Below are positions 25,946 through 39,085 of a DNA stretch of 64,000 nt, one piece after another; within the stretch, counting starts at the first letter, position 1; each line of letters begins with the position of its first letter. Source of the stretch: Siphonodentalium dalli (lineage: Eukaryota > Mollusca > Scaphopoda > Gadilida > Siphonodentaliidae); assembly GCA_032622095.1 (NCBI GenBank), contig CP136061.1, forward strand, positions 261,426,077 through 261,490,076, written 5' to 3'. The translations under genes and the position numbers were made by a program. Below the pieces are notes generated by a model. The model saw nothing but the letters and a program-made list of their open reading frames with translations. It ran no database searches and was not told the origin of the DNA.

Positions 25946-28900
25946 AAACATGAACACACAATCGCTTCTTCATGACATGACATTAAACATGAGCACACAA
26001 TCGCTTCTTCATGACATGACATTAAACATGAGCACCCAATCGCTTCTTCATAACATGACATTAAACATGAGCACCCAATCGCTTCTTCATGACATGACAT
26101 TAAACATGAGCACCCAATAGCTTCTTCATGACATGACATTTAACATGAGCACCCAATCGCTTCTTCATAACATGACATTAAACATGAGCACACAATCGCT
26201 TCTTCATAACATGACATTAAACATGAGCACACAATCGCTTCTTCATAACATGACATTAAACATGAGCACACATTCGCTTCTTCATGACATGACATTAAAC
26301 ATGAGCACCCAATAGCTTCTTCATGACATGACATTAAACACGAGCACCCAATAGCTTCATGACATTAAACATGAGCACACAATCGCTTATTCATAACATG
26401 ACATTAAACATGAGCAATCAATCGCTTCTTCATGAAATGACATTAAACATGAGCACCCAATAGCTTCTTCGTGACATGACATTAAACACGAGCACCCAAT
26501 AGCTTCTTCATGACATGACATTAAACATGAGCACCCAATAGCTTCTTCATGACATGACATTAAACACGAGCACCCAATAGCTTCTTCATGACATGACATT
26601 AAACATGAGCACCCAATAGCTTCTTCATGACATGACATTAAACACGAGCACCCAATAGCTTCATGACATTAAACATGAGCACACAATCGCTTATTCATAA
26701 CATGACATTAAACATGAGCAATCAATAGCTTCTTCATGACATGACATTAAACACGAGCACCCAATAGCTCCTTCATGACATGACATTAAACATGAGCACC
26801 CAATAGCTTCTTAATGACATGACATTAAACATGAGCACCCAATAGCTTCTTCGTGACATGACATTAAACATGAGCACCCAATAGCTTCTTCATGAAATGA
26901 CATTAAACATGAGCACACAATAGCTTCTTCATGACATGACATTAAACATAAGCACACAATCGCTTCTTCATGACATGACATTAAACATGAGCACCCAATA
27001 GCTTCTTCATGACATGACATTAAACATGAGCACCCAATAGCTTCTTCATGACATGACATTAAACATGAGCACCCAATAGCTTCTTCATGACATGACATTA
27101 AACATGAGCACCCAATAGCTTCTTCATGACATGACATTAAACATGAGCACCCAATCGCTTCTTCGTGACATGACATTAAACATGAGCACCCAATCGCTTC
27201 TTCATGACATGACATTAAACATGAGCACATAATCGCTTCTTCATGACATGACATTAAACATGAGCACCCAATAGCTTCTTCATGACATGATATTAAACAT
27301 GAGCACCCAATCGCTTCTTCGTGACATGACATTAAACATGAGCACCCAATCGCTTCTTCATGACATGACATTAAACATGAGCACATAATCGCTTCTTCAT
27401 GACATGACATTAAACATGAGCACCCAATAGCTTCTTCATGACATGACATTAAACATGAGCACACAATCGCTTCTTCATGACATGATATTAAACATGAGCA
27501 CCCAATAGCTTCTTCATGACATGACATTAAACATGAGCACACAATCGCTTCTTCATGACATGACATTAAACATGAGCACACAATCGCTTCTTCATAACAT
27601 GACATTAAACATGAGCACCCAATAGCTTCTTCATAACATGACATTAAACATGAGCACACAATAGCTTCTTCATGACAAGACATTAAACATGAGCACACAC
27701 TTGCTTCTTCATGACATGACATTAAACATGAGCACACAATCGCTTCTTCATGACATGACATTAAACATGAGCACACAATCGCTTCTTCATGACATGACAT
27801 TAAACATGAGCACCCAATAGCTTCTTCATGACATGACATTAAACATGAGCACAAAATCGCTTCTTCATGACATGACATTTAACATGAGCACCCAATCGCT
27901 TCTTCATAACATGACATTAAACATGAGCACACAATCGCTTCTTCGTGACATGACATTAAACATGAGCACCCAATAGCTTCTTCATGACATGACATTAAAC
28001 ATGAGCACCCAATAGCTTCTTAATGACATGACATTAAACATGAGCACCCAATAGCTTCTTCGTGACATGACATTAAACATGAGCACCCAATAGCTTCTTC
28101 ATGAAATGACATTAAACATGAGCACACAATAGCTTCTTCATGACATGACATTAAACATAAGCACACAATCGCTTCTTCATGACATGACATTAAACATGAG
28201 CACCCAATAGCTTCTTCATGACATGACATTAAACACGAGCACCCAATAGCTTCTTCATGACATGACATTAAACATGAGCACCCAATAGCTTCTTCATGAC
28301 ATGACATTAAACACGAGCACCCAATAGCTTCTTCATGACATGACATTAAACATGAGCACCCAATAGCTTCTTCATGACATGACATTAAACACGAGCACCC
28401 AATAGCTTCATGACATTAAACATGAGCACACAATCGCTTATTCATAACATGACATTAAACATGAGCAATCAATAGCTTCTTCATGACATGACATTAAACA
28501 TGAGCACCCAATAGCTTCTTCGTGACATGACATTAAACACGAGCACCCAATAGCTTCTTCATGACATGACATTAAACATGAGCACCCGATAGCTTCTTCA
28601 TGACATGACATTAAACAGGAGCACCCAATAGCTTCTTCATGACATGACATTAAACATGAGCACACAATCGCTTCTTCATAACATGACATTAAACATGAGC
28701 ACCCAATAGCTTCTTCATGACATTAAACATGAGCACCCAATAGCTTCATGACATGACATTAAACATGAGCACACAATCGCTTCTTCATAACATGACATTA
28801 AACATGAGCACCCAATAGCTTCTTCATGACATGACATTAAACATGAGCACACAATAGCTTCTTCATGACAAGACATTAAACATGAGCACACACTTGCTTC

Positions 28901-31900
28901 TTCATGACATGACATTAAACATGAGCACACAATCGCTTCTTCATGACATGACATTAAACATGAGCACACAATCGCTTCTTCATGACATGACATTAAACAT
29001 GAGCACCCAATAGCTTCATGACATGACATTAAACATGAGCACACAATCGCTTCTTCATGACATGACATTTAACATGAGCACCCAATCGCTTCTTCATAAC
29101 ATTAAACATGAGCACACAATCGCTTCTTCGTGACATGACATTAAACATGAGCACCCAATAGCTTCTTCATGACATGACATTAAACATGAGCACCCGATAG
29201 CTTCTTCATGACATGACATTAAACAGGAGCACCCAATAGCTTCTTCATGACATGACATTAAACATGAGCACACAATCGCTTCTTCATAACATGACATTAA
29301 ACATGAGCAACCAATAGCTTCTTCATGACATTAAACATGAGCACCCAATAGCTTCATGACATGACATTAAACATGAGCACCCAATATCTTCTTCATGACA
29401 TGACATTAAACATGAGCACACAATCGCTTCTTCATAACATGACATTAAACATGAGCACCCAATCGCTTCTTCATGACATGTCATTAAACATGAGCACCCA
29501 ATAGCTTCTTCATGACATGACATTAAACATGAGCACACAATCGCTTCTTCATGGCATTAAACATGAGCACACAATCGCTTCTTCATAACATGACATTAAA
29601 CATGAGCACCCAATCGCTTCTTCATGACATGACATTAAACATGAGCACACAATCGCTTCTTCGTGACATGACATTAAACATGAGCACCCAATAGCTTCTT
29701 CATGACATGACATTAAACATGAGCACCCGATAGCTTCTTCATGACATGACATTAAACAGGAGCACCCAATAGCTTCTTCATGACATGACATTAAACATGA
29801 GCACACAATCGCTTCTTCATAACATGACATTAAACGTGAGCACCCAATAGCTTCTTCATGACATTAAACATGAGCACCCAATAGCTTCATGACATGACAT
29901 TAAACATGAGCACCCAATATCTTCTTCATGACATGACATTAAACATGAGCACACAATCGCTTCTTCATAACATGACATTAAACATGAGCACCCAATCGCT
30001 TCTTCATGACATGTCATTAAACATGAGCACCCAATAGCTTCTTCATGACATGACATTAAACATGAGCATACAATCGCTTCTTCATGGCATTAAACATGAG
30101 CACACAATCGCTTCTTCATAACATGACATTAAACATGAGCACCCAATCGCTTCTTCATGACATGACATTAAACTTGAGCACCCAATAGCTTCTTCATGAC
30201 ATTAAACATGAGCACACAATCGCTTCTTCATAACATGATATTAAACATGAGCACACAATCGATTCTTCATAACATGACATTAAACATGAGCACCCAATCG
30301 CTTCTTCATGACATGACATTAAACTTGAGCACCCAATAGCTTCTTCATGACATTAAACATGAGCACACAATCGCTTCTTCATAACATGATATTAAACATG
30401 AGCACACAATCGATTCTTCATAACATGACATTAAACATGAGCACACAATCGCTTCTTCATAACATGACATTAAACATGAGCACCCAATCGCTTCTTCATG
30501 ACATGTCATTAAACATGAGCACACAATCGCTTCTTCATAACATGATATTAAACATGAGCACACAATCGATTCTTCATAACATGACATTAAACATGAGCAC
30601 ACAATCGCTTCTTCATAACATGACATTAAACATGAGCACCCAATCGCTTCTTCATGACATGTCATTAAACATGAGCACACAATCGATTCTTCATAACATG
30701 ACATTAAACATGAGCACACAATCGCTTCTTCATAACATGACATTAAACATGAGCACCCAATAGCTTCTTCATGACATGACGTTAAACATGAGCACCCAAT
30801 AGCTTCTTCATGACATGACATTAAACATGAGCACCCAATAGCTTCTTCATGACATGACATTAAACATGAGCACCCAATAGCTTCTTCGTGACATGACATT
30901 AAACATGAGCACCCAATAGCTTCTTCATGACATGACATTAAACATGAGCACCCAATAGCTTCTTCATGACATTAAACATGAGCACCCAATAGCTTCTTCA
31001 TGACATGACATTAAACATGAGCACCCAATAGCTTCTTCATGACATGACATTAAACATGAGCACCCAATAGCTTCTTCATGACATGGCATTAAACATGAGC
31101 ACCCAATAGCTTCTTCATGACATGACATTAAACATGAGCACCCAATAGCTTCTTCATGACATGACATTAAACATGAGCACCCACTAGCTTCTTCATGGCA
31201 TGACATTAAACATGAGCACCCAATAGCTTCTTCATGGCATGACATTAAACATGAGCACCCACTAGCTTCTTCATGACATGGCATTAAACATGAGCAACCA
31301 ATCGCTTCTTCATGACATGACATTAAACATGAGCACCCAATAGCTTCTTCATGACATGACATTAAACATGAGCACACAATCGCTTCTTCATAACATGACA
31401 TTAAACATGAGCACCCAATAGCTTCTTCATGACATTAAACATGAGCACACAATCGCTTCTTCATGACATGACATTAAGCATGAGCACCCAATAGCTTCTT
31501 CATGACATGACATTAAACATGAGCACACAATCGCTTCTTCATAACATGATATTAAACAGGAGCACACAATCGATTCTTCATAACATGACATTAAACATGA
31601 GCACACAATCGCTTCTTCATAACATGACATTAAACATGAGCACCCAATAGCTTCTTCATAACATGACATTAAACATGAGCACACAATCGCTTCTTCATAA
31701 CATGACATTAAACATGAGCACACAATCGCTTCTTCATAACATGACATTAAACATGAGCACACAATCGCTTCTTCATAACATGACATTAAACATGAGCACA
31801 CAATCGCTTCTTCATAACATGACATTAAACATGAGCACACAATCGCTTCTTCATGAAATGACATTAAACATGAGCACACAATCGCTTCTTCATAACATGA

Positions 31901-34537
31901 CATTAAACATGAGCACACAATCGCTTCTTCATAACATGACATTAAACATGAGCACACAATCGCTTCTTCATAACATGACATTAAACATGAGCACACAATC
32001 GCTTCTTCATGACATGACATTAAACATGAGCACACAATCGCTTCTTCATAACATGACATTAAACATGAGCACACAATCACTTCTTCATAACATGACATTA
32101 AACATGAGCACACAATCGCTTCTTCATAACATGACATTAAACATGAGCACACAATCGCTTCTTCATAACATGACATTAAACATGAGCACACAATCGCTTC
32201 TTCATGAAATGACATTAAACATGAGCACACAATCGCTTCTTCATAACATGACATTAAACATGAGCACACAATCGCTTCTTCATGAAATGACATTAAACAT
32301 GAGCACACAATCGCTTCTTCATAACATGACATTAAACATGAGCACACAATCGCTTCTTCATAACATGACATTAAACATGAGCACACAATCGCTTCTTCAT
32401 AACATGACATTAAACATGAGCACACAATCGCTTCTTCATGACATGACAATAAACATGAGCACACAATCGCTTCTTATTGACATGACATTAAACATGAGCA
32501 CCCAATAGCTTCTTCATGACATGACATTAAACATGAGCACCCAATAGCTTCTTCATGACATGATATTAAACATGAGCACCCAATAGCTTCTTCGTGACAT
32601 GACATTAAACATGAGCACCCAATAGCTTCTTCATAACATGACATTAAACATGAGCACCCAATAGCTTCTTCATGACATGACATTAAACATGAGCACCCAA
32701 TAGCTTCTTCATGACATGACATTAAACATGAGCACCCAATAGCTTCTTCATGACATGATATTAAACATGAGCACCCAATAGCTTCTTCGTGACATGACAT
32801 TAAACATGAGCACACAATCGCTTCTTCATGACATGACAATAAACATGATCACCCAATCGCTTCTTCATGACATGACATTAAACATGAGCACACAATCGCT
32901 TCTTCATGACATGACAATAAACATGATCACCCAATCGCTTCTTCATGACATGACATTAAACATGAGCACACAATCGCTTCTTCATGACATGACATTAAAC
33001 ATGAGCACACAATCGCTTCTTCATGACATGACATTAAACATGATCACCCAATCGCTTCTTCATGACATGACATTAAACATGAGCACACAATCGCTTCTTC
33101 ATGACATGACAATAAACATGAGCACACAATCGCTTCTTCATAACATGACATTAAACATGAGCACCCAATAGCTTCTTCATGACATGACATTAAACATGAG
33201 CACCCAATAGCTTCTTCATGACATGACATTAAACATGAGCACCCAATAGCTTCTTCATGACATGACATTAAACATGAGCACCCAATAGCTTCTTCATGAC
33301 ATGACATTAAACATGAACACACAATCGCTTCTTCATAACATGACATTAAACATGAGCACCCAATAGCTTCTTCATGACATGACATTAAACATGAGCACCC
33401 AATAGCTTCTTCATGACATGACATTAAACATGAACACACAATCGCTTCTTCATGACATGACATTAAACATGAGCACCCAATAGCTTCTTCATGACATGAC
33501 CTTAAACATGAGCACCCAATAGCTTCTTCATGACATGACATTAAACATGAGCACACAATAGCTTCTTCATGACATGACATTAAACATGAGCACCCAATCG
33601 CTTCTTCATAACATGACATTAAACATGAGCACACAATCGCTTTTTCGTGACATGACATTAAACATGAGCACCCAATCGCTTCTTCATGACATGACATTAA
33701 ACATGAGCACACAATCGCTTCTTCATGACATGATATTAAACATGAGCACCCAATAGCTTCTTCATAACATGACATTAAACATGAGCACCCAATAGCTTCT
33801 TCATAACATGACATTAAACATGAGCACACAATCGCTTCTTCATGACATGACATTAAACATGAGCACCCAATAGCTTCTTCATGACATGACATTAAACATG
33901 AGCACCCAATAGCTTCTTCATGACATGACATTAAACATGAGCACCCAATAGCTTCTTCATGACATGACATTAAACATGAGCACCCAATAGCTTCTTCATG
34001 ACATTAAACATGAGCACCCAATAGCTTCTTCGTGACATGACATTAAACATGAGCACCCAATAGCTTCTTCATGACATGACATTAAACATGAGCACACAAT
34101 CGCTTCTTCATGACATGACATTAAACATGAGCACCCAATAGCTTCTTCATGACATGACATTAAACATGAGCACCCAATAGCTTCTTCATGACATTAAACA
34201 TGAGCACCCAATAGCTTCTTCATAACATGACATTAAACATGAGCACACAATCGCTTCTTCATAACATGACATTAAACATGAGCACCCAATCGCTTCTTCA
34301 TGACTTGACATTAAACATGAGCACCCAATAGCTTCTTCATGACATGACATTAAACATGAGCACACAATAGCTTCTTCATGACATGACATTAAACATGAGC
34401 ACACAATCGCTTCTTCATAACATGACATTAAACATGAGCACCCAATAGCTTCTTCATGACATAACATGAAACATGAGCACCCAATAGCTTCTTCATGACA
34501 TGACATGAAACATGAGCACCCAATAGCTTCTTCATAA
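25939..34537. repeat. 8.6 kb satellite array, 39-bp unit
   Basis: About 220 copies of a 39-bp unit built from ATGACATTAAACATGAGCAC followed by a CCAATAGC or ACAATCGC variant and TTCTTCATGAC. Many units are shortened by loss of CATGA- or TTCTT-type pieces. The unit length is divisible by 3, so frames repeating MSCHEEAIGCSCL (minus) and MTLNMSTQSLLHD (plus) stay open over long stretches; these are not genes. The variants form higher-order blocks with offsets of 1209, 533 and about 150 bp. The middle part, 31640-32450, is homogenised for the ACAATCGC/ATAAC variant. Confidence 0.97.
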
Positions 34538-34796
34538 CAAAGTTAGACCAAATGAATGTTAGTCGATTTCTTTATCAGGCGTCATTATTAATCATGAAAT
34601 GTTTATCGTTACACAAACAAACATGTAACAGATTTAGTATGTTTGTCGATTCAAGTGCTTCGAGCTACACCAGGGATGAAGCGCTAATGCTATATATTAT
34701 ATGACAGTGTTTTCTAATATTTGTTTGTGAAATATGATGTTGGGTTACGACTCTTGTATCAAATTCACAAAACGACAATATTCATTTTTACCTATT
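34538..34796. other. Short unique stretch after satellite
   Basis: No gene or repeat recognised. Separates the 39-bp array from two small element remnants. Confidence 0.5.
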
Positions 34797-34965
34797 ATAG
34801 TTAAATTCAGGATGTGCCTTACTGATTATATTTGAATTTAAATCCACTATTTCCATGATTTTTTTGCGAAAACTTGATGATAGCTAAAAGTATGCCTTTC
34901 TAAATGGCATTATAGTTATATCCTGTATAACCAGGTCAGGCACATCCTGAATTCAACTATGAATT
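34797..34965. mobile_element. Small inverted-repeat fragment with family P remnant
   Basis: AGTTAAATTCAGGATGTGCC on the left is matched by the reverse complement GGCACATCCTGAATTCAACT on the right. Between them is a shrunken family P segment (AATCCACTATTTCC ... TGCCTTTCTAAATGGCATT). The right arm is the empty-site paralogue of the 501-bp element insertion at 24632. Confidence 0.6.
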
Positions 34966-35334
34966 TGACAGCACTAAATCCACCATTTCCTTGATTTTGA
35001 CAGTGCTAAATCCACCATTTCCTTGATTTTGACAGTGCTAAATCCACCATTTCCTTGATTTTGACAGTGCTAAATCCACCATTTCCTTGATTTTGACAGT
35101 GCTAAATCCACCATTTCCTTGATTTTGTGGAAACTATGGGCTCGCGCATCACAGTGCACAGCCAAATTGCACTTGTAGCAACATTATATCAAATTTTCAG
35201 TCTCCCGAGTAAATTCATTTTGCAACCTTTTCCGCCGGCGTATTTTCGGTAATACAGACAATATGATGCCTTTCTAAATGACATTAACTTCATCACTCAA
35301 TCGCTCCTTATGAAGATAACTATAATAGTTAAAT
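34955..35334. mobile_element. Family P element, nearly complete copy up to the gap
   Basis: It starts near AACTATGAATTTGACAGC and ends AACTATAATAGTTAAAT directly before the run of N. The order of internal motifs matches 25766-25945. Its last 60 bp, TGCCTTTCTAAATGACATTAA and then ATCACTCAATCGCTCCTTATGAAG (split here), closely resemble the 39-bp satellite unit. It contains the 32-bp tandem repeat at 34967-35126. No protein is encoded. Confidence 0.7.
34967..35126. repeat. 32-bp tandem repeat, five copies
   Basis: Exactly five copies (160 bp) of a unit starting GACAGTGCTAAATCCACC and ending CCTTGATTTT; only the first copy differs (GACAGCAC). It lies inside the family P copy, where the other copy at 25782 has a single unit. 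Confidence 0.95.
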
Positions 35335-35434
35335 NNNNNNNNNNNNNNNNNNNNNNNNNNNNNNNNNNNNNNNNNNNNNNNNNNNNNNNNNNNNNNNNNN
35401 NNNNNNNNNNNNNNNNNNNNNNNNNNNNNNNNNN
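35335..35434. other. Assembly gap, 100 N
   Basis: Exactly 100 N, the conventional size for a gap of unknown length. Left and right sequence may not be adjacent, or even on the same chromosome arm, in the real genome. Confidence 0.99.
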
Positions 35435-35977
35435 AGATCACAGGATTCACTCCTTGTGTCATGACACAGCCGTTTGATTTCTACCCGCATCTATTTCCTT
35501 ACGATCTGATTGTTATCGCATCAGCCCTTTTAGCGGTTGATCTTACCAATTGTTTGTAAGTAAACGTAAATGATATCATCAAAGACGCCGATGACTGTCT
35601 CTATCCATTCTCGTATACAGCGTACCTGTAATTAAGGTGAAATCGTTAGATGGAGAGCTCAGTTTTGATCGAATCGATGGTTTTGCTTGGCCGGTGATAT
35701 GAGCGATGAACAATGGACTCGGATGAGTGGTCGGTGGCCATTGTTCAAACTGTCTATTGGTCGGATAGGCACCCGGTGGGCATTGTTTACGTCTCATATT
35801 TGTTGTGTATGAATGCGTCCTGTGAGAAACCAGCTCATGTTTCTCTCGTGGGGGGATCAATTGCGTTATGATTAATCGAATCATAGAATTAACAGCCCGG
35901 TGTAATACAATTAGATATGGCTGATTTGTACTCATAAATATTGGTCTGATATAGTACAGCTAGGTTATCATATAGCA
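35435..35977. other. Unique stretch after gap, no gene confirmed
   Basis: Low-repeat sequence. An open stretch on + (35435 to about 35550) ends at TTTGTAAGT, which resembles a splice donor, and a 118-codon frame is open on the minus strand. Neither has a recognised domain, so no gene is called. Confidence 0.4.
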
Positions 35978-35985
35978 GTCTGATA

Positions 35986-36239
35986 CAAGCCTTGAAATAG
36001 GGTGTCTGTCATTTGCAGAATGAGGTCCCCAGAGGGTGAATTTAGTGATGCTACCCCGCATAGTGGGCTAGCATCACCAAATTCACCCTCTGGGGACCTC
36101 ATTCTGCTTACACCTCAGCAGAATGAGGTTCCCAGAGGGTGAATTTGGTGATGCTAGCCCGCTATGCGGGGTAGCATCACTAAATTCACCCTCTGGGAAC
36201 CTCATTCTGCAAATGACAGGCACACTATTTCAAGGCTTG
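35986..36239. mobile_element. Family A element, 254-bp double-hairpin form
   Basis: It begins CAAGCCTTGAAATAG and ends CTATTTCAAGGCTTG. Flanks GTCTGATA (35978-35985) and GTCTGATA (36240-36247) are a perfect 8-bp duplication, fitting a hAT-type transposase. Inside are two successive hairpins, each made from an arm with CAGAATGAGGTCCCCAGAGG and its reverse complement around a loop with CCCGCATAG. The hairpins are joined by a short spacer containing ACACCTCAGC. The whole is also palindromic. There is no coding capacity. Confidence 0.92.
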
Positions 36240-36322
36240 GTCTGATATTAACTGTGTTTATACTAAACAAGGCCTGTATTATATGTTAACAGCATGAATA
36301 CATTGACTGTGGTGGAATCTTT

Positions 36323-36385
36323 GTTTCTGTCCATGGGGTGTCATGGTTTCATGTTTCTGTCCATGGGTTGTCATGGTTTCATGTT
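36323..36385. repeat. 30-bp tandem duplication
   Basis: TTTCTGTCCATGGGGTGTCA and the next ten bases occur twice in a row with one change (GGGG to GGGT). The flanking stretch 36248-37240 is otherwise AT-rich single-copy sequence without a recognised gene. Confidence 0.85.
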
Positions 36386-37242
36386 TCTTATTGCTTTGCA
36401 TGGTATTTAATATCAAATTAATCAAATAAATGGAGAAGTTGATATTTAAGTATCATGTTGCAAATAATCTGATACTAGTAATTCGCATGATTGTTTCAAA
36501 AACATTGATACAACAGTTTGTTTTCTAGCTTTAACCTTAGCAATATTAGGTTTGTCAAACTTTCTACACAATACATGCTGAGTGAAAATCACTTAAAATT
36601 TTGCCAAACTTGATTATCATTCTTGGGTAACTTAATCAAACTCTGCTCATACACTCAATTATTTACATATTTTGTGAAGTTTATGAACCAATTAATATTA
36701 TTCATAGAATATAATTTCCTTAAAGTTCATAGCAAACAAAACAGGCATGAGGTCTGAAGTTCTGTTGCATGTTATTTTTTCTTCAAATTTGGGATTGAAA
36801 TACCCAATATCCATTAGGGTTCATTCTATATATTCCTTGAATTTGAGTCAACAAGTTGTACAGCAGATAATGGGTGTGTTGACGGTGACTAATCCGCCAC
36901 TGTCAAACTGTTTACGAAATCTAATCACAATATCCAGTGCATTGTGGGTAATTTAGATACAAAAAAGCATCAGGTTACTTGTTTTGATGCTTTAAATCTG
37001 CCAGTTAGAAAATCTGTGCACTCAGCGACTAGGATTTATGACTTGAGTTTTATAAAGATAATTTCTGCTTGTCTCTTGAACATGGCAGTATGCATTAAAG
37101 TAATTCCACCCAAGCAACCATTGGTTTATTCTTGATGTACAGACGGACAGGCCGGAAGCAACCATGGGTGATGAGGAAAGAGCAGAACTTAGAGAGAAAA
37201 TGGCAAGCATTTTTTAGTTGGTGGAAATCATAAACGCTGTTA

Positions 37243-37398
37243 CAGTAATGCCCTAAGTAATCGACTCCTTAACCACAGCAGAATTATGGGTAACTTAGCT
37301 TTCTGATGAATGGCAACAAGCCATATTTCTGACTAAATCCTGAAAAGTTACTAATAATTCTGCTGTGGTTAAGGAGTCGATTACTTAGGGCATTACTG
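37243..37398. mobile_element. Family C Tc1/mariner-like MITE, 156 bp
   Basis: Starts CAGTAATGCCCTAAGTAATC and ends with the reverse complement. TA (37241-37242 and 37399-37400) flanks both sides. Arms of about 50 bp include CCACAGCAGAATTATGGGTA, and the element folds into one hairpin around AAGCCATATTT. CAGT termini plus TA duplications are characteristic of Tc1/mariner. Non-coding. Confidence 0.9.
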
Positions 37399-37420
37399 TA
37401 CCACAATGTTGCCTCACTCA

Positions 37421-37854
37421 CAAGGCTTGAAATAGTGTCTGACATTTGCAGAATGAGGTTCCCACATGGTGGGGAAAGCATCGCCAAATTCACCCTCCGA
37501 GGACCTCATTCTGCTTTGACCTCATCTTCTGGGAAGTAGCTATAGTTTCAAATTAACATTGTTTTTAGTTACATTTTCCCTTCTAGGAAGTTTCCATATT
37601 ACTATATTATACCGGTATAATTTGCAGATGATGAAACGCATAATCGAGGTGAATAACTTCACTTTGGGAACTTCAATCTGATTCTGCATGTACCAGTAGG
37701 TCTCCCACAGCCATTAAGGCCAAAGCTTCTAAGCAGAATGAGGTACCCAGAGGGTGAATTTGTTGACGCTAGCCCACTGTGTGGGATAGAGTCACCAATT
37801 CACCCTCTGGGGGACATCATTCTGCAAATGTCAGACCCACTATTTCGAGGCTTG
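37421..37854. mobile_element. Family A element, 434-bp long form
   Basis: CAAGGCTTGAAATAG on the left and CTATTTCGAGGCTTG on the right. Between two hairpin arms it keeps a unique middle of about 230 bp with TTCTGGGAAGTAGCTATAG, TTAACATTGTTTTTAGT and GCATAATCGAGGTGA. The same middle is found in the copies at 40922, 49576, 51600 and 63587, so the short forms are probably deletion derivatives. An 8-bp target duplication is not visible here. Confidence 0.8.
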
Positions 37855-38139
37855 TTCATTATAAAAGTTTAATTATTGAGAATCGTGATACTAGTATGCG
37901 AGATGAGTTGAGATGGGACCATTGTCGTCTCTGATTACCACGGAGCCTCTGCATCCCGTTTTGTAGAGTACAAATGATATATGTCATACGAGAACATCAT
38001 TTATTTCGGGTCTCCAGTGATTCTCCATTGTCCTTAATGCATTGTTTGACGACATCGGGTGATTTCTCATCCCGCTGGCCTGTCCTAATCGCTGCCCTGA
38101 TCGCTGCCCTGTGATCACATGATACAGATACCCTATCCG

Positions 38140-39085
38140 GGGGGGCGCGAGTTAAATGAATATTATAATGTTAGTTGCTACCCGCGTATCATTTTAGCCG
38201 CATACTCGGTCCTGGGGATGGGAGTTAAATGAATATTAGGCCAAAAAAATTAAATCTGTTGTTGGGGTTTATAATATACATGTCAGAAAACATTAGGGTC
38301 AGTAGGTAGACTTGAAATTAACTTTTCTTTTATTTTGACATTTAAATTTTGCGTTTCATGTGTTTATTTTATCTTCAAGATTGAGATAAGATTGCTTTTG
38401 ATTGTCTTTGTATAAATTGTAATATTACACAGTACATTTACTAAGAAGTCAACGAGTCTAAGACATTCAAATGTTTTTTTTTTATTTTTATGAATTTTTT
38501 TGACAAAGCATTCAATAGATTTTCTTGAAAACTACGAAAAAAATCTATAGGTTATAGATAAATACTCAATGATGTGTAGTTCCTTTATGAATGTTCAGAT
38601 AATAAGTTCAACGGGGTCATTTATTGAATGTACTAGTATTCTCTTAAACATTTCCTACTAATGAATATGAATCCTTCTACACTTCTATTATATTTTTTGA
38701 ATGTCTTGTCATCTGCCTTTTTTGTTACATGAACATGCCTCCAAATGAATATTTGACTATTACAATGTATACTTTTTTTAAATGAATGGGAGAATTAATT
38801 TAGTATAGGAAGGGTTAAAATAGAATCGGTAGATAAACCCCAGCCAGAAATATTGTTTTCTTTGACCTAAAAAGTTAGTTGCTGCCCGCGTATCATATGA
38901 TCCGGACGCCTTGTTCTTGTGCTGGCATATTAGATGAATTCTATAATGAAGGTTGACAGTCCGCTATCATTACACTCAATGACTTTTATACCCAAATATG
39001 TCCGCAGGCCGAGACGGAAATTGTTTGCACGACCGAGCAGATGAATCCATTATGACGTTAGCTGCTGGCTGATGAATATTTTTTT
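38140..39085. repeat. Degenerate dispersed repeat units and family R copy
   Basis: Related motifs recur: GAGTTAAATGAATATTATAA at about 38150, GAGTTAAATGAATATTAGGC at 38221, and GTTAGTTGCTGCCCGCGTAT at about 38876 echoing TTAGTTGCTACCCGCGTAT at 38172. A further copy is at about 39040. The segment 38640-38822 (CATTTCCTACTAATGAATAT onward) is a diverged copy of the repeat at 53550-54170. No element borders could be fixed. Confidence 0.45.

Noticed and set aside
25903-34506. Many Cys-rich repeat frames (MSCHEEAIGCSCL) resembling a secreted cysteine-rich protein
   Set aside because: The 39-bp satellite period creates them. They are broken repeatedly by 5- and 10-bp unit deletions and are equally open as MTLNMSTQSLLHD on the other strand.
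35435-35550. Exon ending at TTTGTAAGT right after the gap
   Set aside because: The open stretch is short, the upstream side is unknown, and the translated text matches no family that I recognise.
35579-35935. 118-codon minus-strand frame
   Set aside because: No recognisable motif, no splice or regulatory context. Length is within chance expectation for a 28 kb gene-poor stretch.
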